NCBI GenBank assembly: GCA_023525715.1
Contig: CM042012.1
Location: 120,868,798-120,932,797, forward strand
DNA length: 64,000 bases
Origin: Cichorium intybus
Taxonomy: Eukaryota; Streptophyta; Magnoliopsida; Asterales; Asteraceae
Direction: 5' to 3'
Shown here: piece by piece, positions 54,111-64,000 of the stretch
How positions within the stretch are numbered: the stretch's first letter is position 1
Layout of the letters: each line of letters begins with the position of its first letter
Notes under the pieces: model-generated
What the model was told of the DNA's origin: nothing
What the model saw: only the letters and a program-made list of their open reading frames with translations
The model's database searches: none
Made by a program: the position numbers and the translations under genes

Positions 54111-55714
54111 GACTTAATCATGAACATTACCGATGACAAGTGATGAGGGATGAGTTTTCGTCTATTTGTCCAAAGGAGGATAATTTGGATCGAATTCAGG
54201 TGGTCCTTCAGAATCAATTTCCTCAATATCTGAAGGATATCCCGAAGTAGATGGAAAATCATCCGTTATTAAATGATTGTTTGAGTTAGTGACATTTGTT
54301 TGTGGTGTGTGTAATTGTGAAGAAGAGTTTAGAATGTTCTCCCCTTGACAGCAGTTGGTGTAGATGATGTGGTGCCTTTATCAGAAGTGACTGGATTTGT
54401 TGAATTCGGAGTAGAAATCTCTGGCTCCCCTTGGACTGATGGGTACAGGGACATGATATGAGAGATTTCATGTGGGGGCAATGTTGGACTTGTGATGTTT
54501 TGCTCCCCCTCAAAACTAGCATTCCCTTCACTTCTATTGGATGGCTCCCCCTCAACCGAAGATGGTCTTTGTACGCTGCTTGTTGAAGAGTCATCAGGGC
54601 CATCTGTGAGCTTAGACAGTTCGGACACATTATTATCTGGTGCCCTGGCTTCGGAGTCCACAACCCTTACAAGTGGATCAAAAAGAAGAGTGAAGTCTGT
54701 GTCAAAGGCAGTGATTGGTAATGCATCAACAGCTGGCTTCGGAAAGATAGATGACATAGGGAACGGATGAAGGGATTTCTTGATATAGTAATCATCAAAC
54801 GAGAGGTTGAAAGTTTCTTCAATTTTACGAGTCCTCTTATTCATGACCCTATAAGCCTTTGAGTCTTGTAAGTACCCAAGAAAACTTCCTTCTTCAAATT
54901 TGTCATTAAACTTTGTAAAATAATCTTTTAAGTTCAAAATAAAACACCTACAACCGAAGATATGAAGAAACTTGACATTTGGTTTTCTTCGGTTGAGTAC
55001 TTCATAAGGTGTAATATGAAACCTCTTGTGAATGTATGATCTGTTTTGAGTAAAGCAAGCTATAGAGATGGCTTCGGCCCAGAAGTACATGGGCAAATTA
55101 GCAAAGTTAAGCATGGTTCTAGCTACTTCACACAAAGAGCGATTTCTTCTTTCTACAACACCATTTTGTTGAGGTGTATATGGTGCTGAGAAATTATGAC
55201 TAATCCCCTTTGTCTTTAGAAATCCATCAAGAGTTTGATTTTTGAACTCCGAACCGTTGTCATTGTACACAGTTCGGACTTTCTTGCTGAGCATCACCTC
55301 AATTTTCTTAATGAAATTAATGATTTCTTCGGCTGCATCAGACTTGTTTCTCAAGAATAAGACACACGTGAACCTTGAATAGTCATCAACTATCACAAGA
55401 ATATATTTCTTCTTTCCAATTGATTCCACTGCAGATAGACCACAAAGATCCATGTAGAGAAGTGAAAGTGGTTCGGTGATTTTTGGGTTGATCACAGTTG
55501 GATGCTTTTGGTTTGCTTGCTTGTCATGTTCACAAGCAGAATAAAGTGAGTCATTATCAAATTTGAAAACAGGCATTCCACGAACCAAATCCATAGCCAC
55601 TAACTTGTTTAAGTCTTTGAAGTTTAAATGAGCAAGTCTTCGGTGCCATAGCCATCTTACTTCTGAATTAGCTTTGGATAGAAGACACAATGATTGCCCA
55701 CCGGTCACTGGCTT
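54111..55714 (-). pseudogene. Copia C integrase (459 codons open, then frameshift)
   Basis: The frame from 55708 to 54329 starts inside the gag-pre-integrase region (WLWHRRLAHLNFKDLNKL, a zinc-binding H, and CEHDKQ). It holds the integrase core with catalytic residues in YMDLCGLS, VYNDNGSEF and QQNGVVERRNR, and then FGCRCFILN and FLGYLQDSKAY. A Ser/Pro-rich linker leads towards RT, where a frameshift and stops between about 54120 and 54450 separate the two. The upstream end is cut by the solo LTR at 55715. Confidence 0.92.
55710..55714. other. Target site duplication of solo LTR
   Basis: GGCTT before 55715 is repeated at 59221-59225. Confidence 0.85.
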
Positions 55715-58700
55715 TGTAACACCCCATCTTTCTTACACCTAAATTGGTGTAATAATTTATAAAACACTATAAATAAAAAAATTCGTTCTTTCAAAAACTT
55801 TTCTTTTAAACATTAAATCATTATTTAAAATTTTTGGTCCCAAATAGAACAATTGCATTTAGAAATAATTAAGCAACTCTGGGGGTTACAAACTCAGATC
55901 AAAACAACCATAGTAAAGCCTTCAAACATCTTAATGCTATGTCCCGTATTAAACCAACATTTCTATCGAAAATTCGGCATGACCTTTAGGCAATATGGAC
56001 AAATCCATACTGACCCGACTCAACAAAACAACCCAAAAATAATACAGGACATAACACCACTTTACACTTTACAGTATAGCTACAAGGTTATTTCTAAACC
56101 ATAAATATAATGTCTCTCAACTACATAACAAACTATACCGCACTTGAATTAACTCTATCTTCTTGATCATCTTCTCAATCTACCGTCCACATAAAAGCTT
56201 CTAAGTTCTTCACTCCTTTAATTCAATGCTAGACATCCTGTTCCTGAGTACATAGCATTTTAAAAACAACAATACGTAAGACAAAAATGCCTCGTGAGAT
56301 ACATGGGTTTTAGACTCAATGAGTTTAAATCAATTTGAATATCATTAGCTAATAACAAATAAATAAAACCTTTCCCTTCTTTTCAAAACCTGCAAACTCC
56401 ACTGTTATGTCAAAACAATAAAACCAAAGTTCATTGCTATAATCATTAAAACAGAAATCATTACTTACTATCCAAGAAAAAGCTCATTGTTAAAACTTCA
56501 AACGCTTTAGCTTAAAATGTCAAGTAAGCAATTCATCATTAGCAAACATAATTCAAGTACTTTCTTAACAAGCATAGTCCAATTGTAATTCATGATTAAT
56601 TTATTATCATTTGGCTTTATACGGGTTTCCCTGTATCCCTTTCCCTCCCCGGAATAGAACCAATCTATCCGTGAGGGCGTGCTAGTTCCCTTTCCCTTCA
56701 TAGAATAGAACAAATCTATCCATAAGGGCGTGCTGAAGACAACTACTTCGCGACGGGAGGTACCATCCCAGTAGTGTCTGTTGACCCCCCTTCTTGTGGG
56801 TAAGGTCCTTGTCCGGACATCTCTCACATTTCTTACATTTAATTCATATTTCAATTTTTACTATTATCAATTCATCACAAGTTGGTCTCTTTGATAAACA
56901 TCATTCAAAACATGTAAAATCGTTTCAATTCTTCAACATAAAGCAGTACTTTTAAATCAACTTTAAAAATCATTTGTCAGACTATTAGTCATAAAACATT
57001 TAGCATAAAAACATTTAACAGTAAAATAAAACTCATTGCTATGTACCCAGAAAAGTCCTCATGTACTCACCTCAGTAGCTAGGTATGTCTAGCTACACTA
57101 ATCCACGTATCCCTAAATGTTCTTGACTTTAGTTGCTTCCAGGCATTCCTTCAAAGTCTAACGATTTAATAAAGATTAGAAACATATTATACAACTAAGC
57201 TAGTAATATATTTGACTAATCAGTCATACCCTTTCTAACCATTTTCCATTATCATTTCATTGGTTTAAACATGCATTACAAAAGCTTAATATCCAAATAT
57301 GTCATATTGCCCCTTTTTGTCCCATTTTGACCATTTATGGCATTTCTTGGTTTATACTAAGTTATTTTAATGACATTCAACTTTATTACTTCTTTATAAG
57401 TTCACTTTGATGTTTAGATGTCATAACATCCCTTATTTTACCCTTTTTCATCATTTTGACAAATATAAAACAATAGAGTTTCTAAAATTAGAAACCGACA
57501 TATTCTAGAACATTTTCCGTTCATATAACACCAATGTGTTTCCAACATATCATAACTTTCAGATAATTCAATTATATGTTTGTTTTTCATGCTATTCTTG
57601 CATAAACTAAAATTGTCCCATAAAGGTTGGAATCCATGATTCCATTCCACTTTTACCAAATTTCGTCCCAAGAATAATTCCAATGTCTATTATAAGCTTT
57701 CAAATCATATTTACATGACAATTATTCGCATTCTCCTGCTATTAGCTTGAAACCCATCCATTAAGACCACATACAATCGTATAAACGTTCATTCTATTGT
57801 AATTATATAACCATTTTAAGCATAAGATATTTTCTTGCATAATCACACTCCAAGCAACAATTTGTTCACTATCTTTCTCAACCTTCAAATTCTAAATTTC
57901 CTCTTGTCAACAATTTATTCAAAACAGAAAATAAGGACCTTGAATTTGGCCACTAATCCTGCAACCTTAAGTGATAATATCCATGATTCTAGTGTTAGTA
58001 ATCGCATGCATTCAAAAATCTTTACTCAATTAACCAAATTCACCACTTCCTTGTGTTCTTTGAGCTTACAACATGATAAAATCAAGGAAATCATTTCAAT
58101 TCCAACATGCATTCATCTTATGTTTCAAATTAATTAGCTAGGGTTTTAGAAAACTGGAATTACCTTCAAACCTTGAGCATAAATTTTGAAATTGAAGTTG
58201 AAAACACCAACAATCGGAGCAATGGGGTTCTGCTATCCCCCTCCCGCCGTAGTCGGACCACCAGGTCGCCGGAGCCACCGCTGGCAGCGGCTTTTGCTGC
58301 TGTCGGTTCGTCCCTTCTATCTTGTACCAAAATCGCGAATTACAGGGACCAATTCGTGTCCCTAATCAGACCCTCCACCCTCGTTGTCCCTCTCTCTCAA
58401 TCTCGTAATCCCTCTCTCTCGATTTTTGCTTCTATCGCAATACAATCACGCACACATTCACACACACCGACGGGGTGTGTGTGTTTTTCTCTTTCAAATT
58501 GTCGAGTACGCATTCACAGAAGAAAATAAAGGGGAAAGAGGATAAATCCCGATTTTTACCAGTCAAAATGACAAATTCCAATATTGCCCTTCATGGAATA
58601 CCTTAGGCAAATTTCCCAGCTCAAGTTATATTTTTCCTAATTTTCATCCGGCTATAATTCCTACGTAAGTTACCCGATTTTTGCAGACTTTATACCGATA

Positions 58701-59220
58701 AAAAGATGCGAATGAGCTTTACATTTTATCCTTACTGAGTTAAAGCTGAATATATCCATATTTTCTGCTATCGACCCTTAAACATGGCCCTTTTGCCATT
58801 TTTGTCACTTTTTAGCCATCTTTAACCCGTTATAACTTTTTCGTTATAACTCCAAACGTCTCAAATCGTTTTCCTATATTCTTATTTCATCAAAATCTGC
58901 AAAATCCTTCTTGGTGACTCTTTCCCAAATCCTTGTAGATTTTTAGATACTAACTTTTAAAGGTTTACAAATATTCTTTTCATTTTTAGTCCCAAATTTC
59001 CATTTTAGTCCTCAGGTCTTTAAATTAAATTTTCAAATGAAATAATACTTCATTATGACTTAATAAGAGGTCTTAAAACCCAAGTTTCCATATTTTTCAC
59101 ATTCTTTGACCATTTTTCCCTTTTGTATCCAATTATACTCATTCAGACATCTAACCTCTTTGTATCAAGATACTTAGCTTAAAATGCTTATTTCATATAT
59201 TAAAAATTTAGGTTGTCACG
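55715..59220. repeat. Solo gypsy LTR (3.5 kb) inside copia C
   Basis: It begins TGTAACACCC and ends GGTTGTCACG; the last base was probably A (CACA). GGCTT flanks both ends. No internal coding region is present, so this is a solo LTR left by LTR-LTR recombination. A GC-rich island lies at 58200-58500. Confidence 0.85.
56625..56740. repeat. Tandem repeat of ~55 bp in solo LTR
   Basis: CCCTTTCCCT..GGAATAGAAC, then AATCTATCCGTGAGGGCGTG, occurs twice in a row with several changes. Confidence 0.8.
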
Positions 59221-59595
59221 GGCTTCAGATTCAAAGGAAACATATGTTGGATTAGGTGTCTAAGTCATGACTAATAATTAGTATTTATCTAATTAATAGT
59301 AGCATAGTCCATTTGGGTTGCCCTCATAGTTGGAGGATTGGTAGAAAATCCGATAGAGAGAAAGATTGATTTATTATGTGATTAATAAATCAATAAAAAT
59401 TAAATAAATAGTTTATTAATATATTTAAGTGATAATATATTAATTAGAAACTATAATAATTAATTAGAAATTTTTCTGGAATTAATTGGAATTAATTTGG
59501 CAATTAAATTAATTAATTAAAGGTGCAGGGACTAAAACTGTAATTATTCAATAGTTGAGTAAGTGAAAGTTCTAGTGAGTGAGTGTGGTTGGCGG

Positions 59596-59703
<108 letters not shown>

Positions 59704-59823
59704 GAGATATATATGTATATATTTACAGATAAATATGGTTTGAATGATTAAAATAATAGTTTTATCTTAATTCGAATTCAAAAAGGTTTATCCGTAACAA
59801 TTATCTGATCACCACATGGAACC

Positions 59824-59831
59824 TATAAATA
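59824..59831 (+). promoter_or_regulatory. TATA box of copia D LTR
   Basis: CCTATAAATAGGGAGG has the classical plant TATA context in the U3 part of the LTR. Confidence 0.75.
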
Positions 59832-60036
59832 GGGAGGCTCTCTAACCCTAATACCTGTGATTTTTGACTCTCTCTCCCCAAGGAATTTTCGGCCAAGACT
59901 ACTAGCTAGGGTGTGACTACATTTGAGGCAAGAGATTTATGTTGCTTTGCTTCCAAGTTTAACTAAAGGTTGGTTTTTCTTAATCTTTCTTTTAGTTTAA
60001 TTCTTTCTGGCCTTTTAGGAATTGTTATATGTTTAA

Positions 60037-61474
60037 CTAGTTGAAGACCCGTGTATTACACGGGATGATACAAAATAATTATTAAATAAAAAAACCTAAA
60101 CACTAATAATTATGTATAACAAATTCTCGACAATATATAATGAAATTTTTGGATATATACATTATTAAATTAAACACTACAACATAATGTTGATAAACTT
60201 TGAACAATTATAACAAATTACAAATTTTGAAAGACTTCTTTGAATACAACATTTGTTGTTCTATTGCTAAGTTTACCGTCGTCTAAAATTAACATTTTTA
60301 ATCTATCTTTACTTTTAACTCTCGAAAATATAACATACAACTTGTCGTGTGTGAAGACTGGTTGTCTCAGAAACAAACATGCCTTTGATAGCAATTGCCG
60401 TTGACTATTATTTATTGTCATTGCAAAACATACAGTCAATAAAAATTGTTTTCTTTGAAATTTGAAAGAAATTCTTCTATCTGAAGGCGTCAAAGACATT
60501 TTTGGAATAAACGTACGATTTCCAATATTATTTCAAGATATAATATCTATTTCTATAACACGATTACCCAATAATATTGCTTCACTGCTAGGTGTGTACC
60601 CGCGCAATGCGACGACGACATTAGTATGTTGATGTTTTCAATTAAAATTAAAGTATGTAGTTTTCAATTAGAATATATTGTGTACTTATTATAATATATC
60701 TTTTCATAAAATATTTTAGAATTTTTGTATACATTTATGAATATAACATGTTTCATTTTAGAATATATATTTATACGAAACTGATCAATAATAGTGAATA
60801 GTAAAAAATAGCCATCAATAAAACTTTTTAACAACGGAATTTGTAAAGGTTTACCGATGGATTTTCCATCACTAATATATTAAACGTAAAATTTTTACGT
60901 TCATGCATTTTGAATAACCTTAAGGCCGACCCTGGTGCGTGCGTGCATGCGCGTGTGTGCCGTGTTTTTTTATTATTATGTTAAATATTTTAATTCTATT
61001 ATGGAAATTAGTTATTATATTTTTAATAGACATAATAAATCAAAGGTTATCCAAACTTAGTAAACTATATAAGATATATTAATTATAAAATTAGTATAAT
61101 AAAATTTTTAAACGTAAATGTAGTTTTATGTTTGTTTTTGGACCTGCATTAAAGATCTATGGCATTCGAAAAAAAATCCATTAATCATCATGCTACCTTT
61201 CCGAAATTATTGACATATGTATCATCGATGAGAAGAAAATGACAATATGATGCATTCTCTTGTCATTTCATTTAAGTGATAATTAAATTGTTAGAATCCA
61301 TTAATTAAATTGCTAGGTTCCTAATTTATTGCTTAAGTTATGAATTATTAGAATTAAATACATTCAATTCAAACAATTTTTTTTAAGAAATTCAAAATTA
61401 TGAGAAAATGACATGTGTCAAAATCAATGAGGAGATGACATGTGGCTTTGAGTTACTTATTTATTAGGATAGGA
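60037..61474 (-). mobile_element. Helitron with two terminators and helicase fragment
   Basis: On the minus strand the 5' end is TCCTATCCTAATAAATAAGT followed by the common CCACATGTCA. The outer 3' end is the hairpin CCCGTGT-ATT-ACACGGG (60048-60064) followed by TCTTCAACTAG at 60037. A second, inner CTAG end with a decayed CG hairpin lies at 60588-60640. Between the two ends lies the end of a Helitron helicase gene. The base before the 5' TC is G, not the usual A. Confidence 0.8.
60218..60590 (-). pseudogene. Helitron PIF1-like helicase, C-terminal fragment
   Basis: The minus strand reads SEAILLGNR, then NNIGNRTFIPKMSLTPSDRR, FKFQRKQFLLTVCFAMTINN, SQRQLLSKACLFLRQPVFTH and DKLYVIFSRVKSKDRLK, ending TTNVVFKEVFQNL at 60218. 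This is the end of the RepHel helicase of plant Helitrons. A stop near 60545 and the missing start make it inactive. The fragment begins exactly at the inner terminator. Confidence 0.9.
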
Positions 61475-61552
61475 CTAGTAGAAAAACTTAGATCTAAATA
61501 GGTTTCATGTGAACTTAGGATTTTTTTAGTTCATAGTTGCAGAAAACCTTTC

Positions 61553-61566
61553 AGTGGTATCAAAGC
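61553..61566 (+). other. Primer binding site of copia D
   Basis: GTGGTATCAAAGCT follows the LTR, with TGGTATCA matching the initiator tRNA-Met type. Confidence 0.75.
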
Positions 61567-62904
61567 TTTTAATTGTTTTTCTTGTTAAATTGCTATAACT
61601 GCTTTCCTGAAAATTAGGGTTTAATTGTTTCTAAACCCTAATGTGGCCTTTTTCGAAAATTAGGGTTTGTTTTTGAAAACCCTGGCTGGCCCCTCCTGCT
61701 TGGCGGTTTTTTATGATTAGGGTTTAGAAGGCTTTCTATTTTTGGTAACTTTAATTGTTTAAATAGATAAAACCTTAAACCAATTATCTTAAAAATCGAA
61801 AATTAGGGGATAATGATAGGTTTAAATTAATTTGATTATTTTGTGATACCTATCTTAGAATTAATTAATTTAATTAATTGTTTAATTAAAAGATAATTAA
61901 AAGGATTTTAATTAATTCGATTTAATAGTTTTAAATTCCGAAAAATTAAGAGATAAATCCAGAAATATTTTAAAAGGTTAAAATATCTAAATTTAATTAA
62001 TTGTTTAATTAAAAGATAAATTGAAGGTTTAATTTAATTTTAAATTTAATAGTTTAAATCGACAATAAATTAAAAGATAAACCAGAAACAATTTTTTAAA
62101 AGGTTTAAAAAATTACATCTTATATATATTATAATTAGGAAGTTATTTTTATATGTATAAGATTAAATGGTTAGTCAAATCATTAGTAGGCCTCATTCAC
62201 GAAGCTGGTCTATAAAGTGGGTATAAGGAGACTGCCTATAAAATGGCGGTCTAATGGGTGAACACTCTCGCCCACCGCTCGCCTGATCAGTGGAGGGTCG
62301 TTAGCCGAACGGGTTTGATAGGACCGCCTAATCTCATTAAAAGTATAATGATATTATTCAAAGTACTGGAACAGCTAAATAAAACCCAAATCTAGTTACT
62401 TTAGGAAAAATGTGATTTGGTGCTAATCCATGAAATTGCACATTGCACTTTATGAAACATTGGTGGAGCGTGTGTGGTTTACCGGCACGCCAATTGGGGT
62501 TCATAAAGAGTTGCAATGGGTTTCTCGGGTGTTGTCATTGTTGATGGAGCGTGTGTGGTTTACCGGTACATCAATTAGAGATGACAACTGATCCCAAGAG
62601 TACCAAGCTAATTTGCATGGTTAATCACATCCAGTTTGTGATCCTCGGCATCCCAATCACAAACAGTGGAGCACATACGAGAATAAACATGCCATTGAAA
62701 AGTTTAATGAATCTCAACAGATCTAGGAATTTCATTAAATGAAATTGATAAGTGCTTATCAACCTTAATGACCATTATGTTGTGATTACGGCATCCCTCT
62801 TCACACCATAGTTGGGGTATTTTGGATCCTAGCCTTATTAAATAACATATTGGGTAATTATTTAAAAGGATCAATTAAACTAATAAATTCTATTTTTCTT
62901 ATAG
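61567..62904 (+). other. Copia D leader
   Basis: A long noncoding leader of 1.3 kb, AT-rich at first. GGAGCGTGTGTGGTTTACCG occurs twice, at 62464 and 62545, 81 bases apart. Confidence 0.65.
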
Positions 62905-63819
62905 ATGTCAAGTGTCAATTCTCCTCCTTCACCCATTTCTGAAAGCATCAGAATGCACCTGCTAAATATGGAGAGGCTGACTGGCCTCAACAGTAAAGAA
63001 TGGCTTCGCAATTGGAGACTGGCTATCGGCATTGCTGGCAAGTTACATCTCACCGAGTATCCGATTTCAGTTCCACCAGAACAAGTCATCATAAAAGGTT
63101 CTTATGATGAATCCGAAGAGATTCGTGACCTCATGCTATCAACCATTGACCCCGAGTTCCGCAAGGATTTTGAATTCTTGGGGCCATATGAGTTGATGCA
63201 ACTGGTGGAGGAAAGGTTCCAAGAACCAGTTGAAGAGGAACGAGCTAGAATCTTCAGAAGACTTGCAGAGTGCAAGCTAAAGGAAGGAAGTAGAATCAAT
63301 TCGCATGTTCTTCAGATTGAAGGGTACATAGGCAAATTGTATAAACTTGGTTATTCCATGAGTCAGGAAGAGAGTGTTAACATCCTGCTCGCTTCGCTAA
63401 CAAATGAGTACGATCTGTTCATTCAGACGTATAGAAAGGAAGACCAGAAAAAGACCCTCATGGAAATGCGTCCACTGTTGACTTTATACGAGTCACTCTT
63501 GGACAGGCATAGCTCCAATGGCTCAGCTACTTCTGGATTAAGTCCAGTGAAGAGACGTAACAAGAAACGGTCGAGATCGACTGGACATGTCTCAAACTGG
63601 GAATCCACTAAATCGGATACAGTCACGGAAAGATTGGAAGACGCTCCAACTCTTTTGAAAGCTCAGGTATATCTAAAAACCTCAAAACTCCTGTTCAAAG
63701 ATTTCTTGATACATAATGTGACAGTCGCATTTTGGTTTGTATGTAGGGAATCAAGAAGGCACGGGACTCTGGCGCATAGGAGCACATTTGGATTGGATCT
63801 CCAGCTCGTGCAGTTTTGA
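62905..63819 (+). CDS. Copia D Gag (304 aa, open)
   Basis: The ATG at 62905 opens MSSVNSPPSPISESIRMHLL. A copia-type gag (UBN2-like) domain covers about residues 15-210: LNSKEWLRNWRLAIG, DPEFRKDFEFLGPYELMQLV, ERARIFRRLAECKLKEGSRI, HVLQIEGYIGKLYKLGYSMS and ILLASLTNEYDLF. A basic segment KRRNKKRSRS follows near 217. No zinc knuckle and no protease is seen before the stop at 63819, so the C-terminal end after about 250 may be read-through into unrelated sequence. In the cell it would form the particle shell. Confidence 0.85.
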   Translation: MSSVNSPPSPISESIRMHLLNMERLTGLNSKEWLRNWRLAIGIAGKLHLTEYPISVPPEQVIIKGSYDESEEIRDLMLSTIDPEFRKDFEFLGPYELMQLVEERFQEPVEEERARIFRRLAECKLKEGSRINSHVLQIEGYIGKLYKLGYSMSQEESVNILLASLTNEYDLFIQTYRKEDQKKTLMEMRPLLTLYESLLDRHSSNGSATSGLSPVKRRNKKRSRSTGHVSNWESTKSDTVTERLEDAPTLLKAQVYLKTSKLLFKDFLIHNVTVAFWFVCRESRRHGTLAHRSTFGLDLQLVQF

Positions 63820-64000
63820 AGTTTAGATAGATATTGTAATATTGTTATTAGTCTTTAGTTGCATTTCGACATTGTCTATTACATTGTTCAAGGATTTTGT
63901 TTTAATAAAATTGTCATTTTTCTTTTAACACCTATTGTCTAAAATTGTCCTTGAAATGTTATATGAATGTGTTGAATGTATGTTTAGTAATAACTTGAAT
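63820..64000. other. Copia D sequence after gag
   Basis: An AT-rich noncoding end of the window; nothing recognised. A protease would be expected here in a complete copia. Confidence 0.5.

Larger units (their letters stand above)
46528..59244 (-). mobile_element. Copia C: SIRE-like element with env-position gene, 3' part
   Basis: On the minus strand: integrase, RT and RNase H (55714-52488), a 2-kb spacer, an env-position frame (50423-47148), polypurine tract and 3' LTR (46983-46528). The 5' part is interrupted by a solo LTR (55715-59220), continues for only 24 bases and is then split by copia D, so gag and the 5' LTR lie outside the window. Confidence 0.87.

Noticed and set aside
58173..58529. 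118-codon GC-rich frame
   Set aside because: It lies inside the solo LTR, has a Ser/Arg/Pro-rich composition only and no recognisable domain.

Overview
The window is nuclear DNA of a flowering plant, almost certainly a eudicot. The repeat families (Athila, chromovirus and SIRE-like LTR retrotransposons) and the one host gene fit Asteraceae-type genomes, but that lineage is inferred from general resemblance only. No bacterial, organellar, CRISPR or RNA-gene content was seen. Nearly all of the 64 kb is transposable elements, many inserted into each other. The only gene that looks like an ordinary host gene is a two-exon organ-specific-protein (S2/P4-like) gene at 39640-40148 on the minus strand.

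Layout. 1-1950 is the end of a gypsy-type LTR. 1951-4539 is the 3' end of an Athila element (copy 1, plus strand), which sits inside a hAT transposon (4540-6481, minus). A MULE-type MITE with a perfect 9-bp target duplication (6724-6856), an L1-type LINE tail (6866-7352) and a second foldback MITE (about 7398-7697) follow. A decayed chromovirus-like gypsy (gypsy B) starts at 7698 and ends abruptly near 20728. It is split by Athila copy 2 (11474-19878, minus), whose two 1099-bp LTRs are almost identical.

The centre of the window is a PIF/Harbinger transposase pseudogene on the minus strand, in three pieces: 38744-38919, 35691-36118 and about 20728-20876. Copia A (20877-35685, duplication CTTTC) separates the last two pieces. 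Copia A itself contains gypsy C (24884-34842, duplication AGCAT). A Helitron (36119-38743) separates the first two pieces, and the transposase reading resumes across the Helitron ends, which fixes its borders.

Right part. A 5'-truncated copia B (about 40870-45005, minus) and a poorly assigned LTR-like stretch (to 46527) precede copia C (from 46528, minus). Copia C is SIRE-like, with a broken pol and, downstream of it, a 1092-codon env-position reading frame stopped only three times. Copia C is interrupted by a 3.5-kb solo LTR (55715-59220, duplication GGCTT) and then by copia D (59245 to beyond the window). The 5' LTR of copia D carries a Helitron (60037-61474) with two terminators. The copia D gag is open.

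How the parts relate. Three elements have complementary gaps: Athila copy 2 keeps an open gag-protease but has no reverse transcriptase or integrase; gypsy C keeps an open protease-RT-RNase H-integrase-chromodomain frame but has no capsid; copia A keeps gag and part of the protease and has lost the rest of pol. Counting by eye, LTR pairs differ by roughly 6-7% (copia A), 1.4% (gypsy C) and 0.5% (Athila copy 2), in agreement with the nesting order for A and C.
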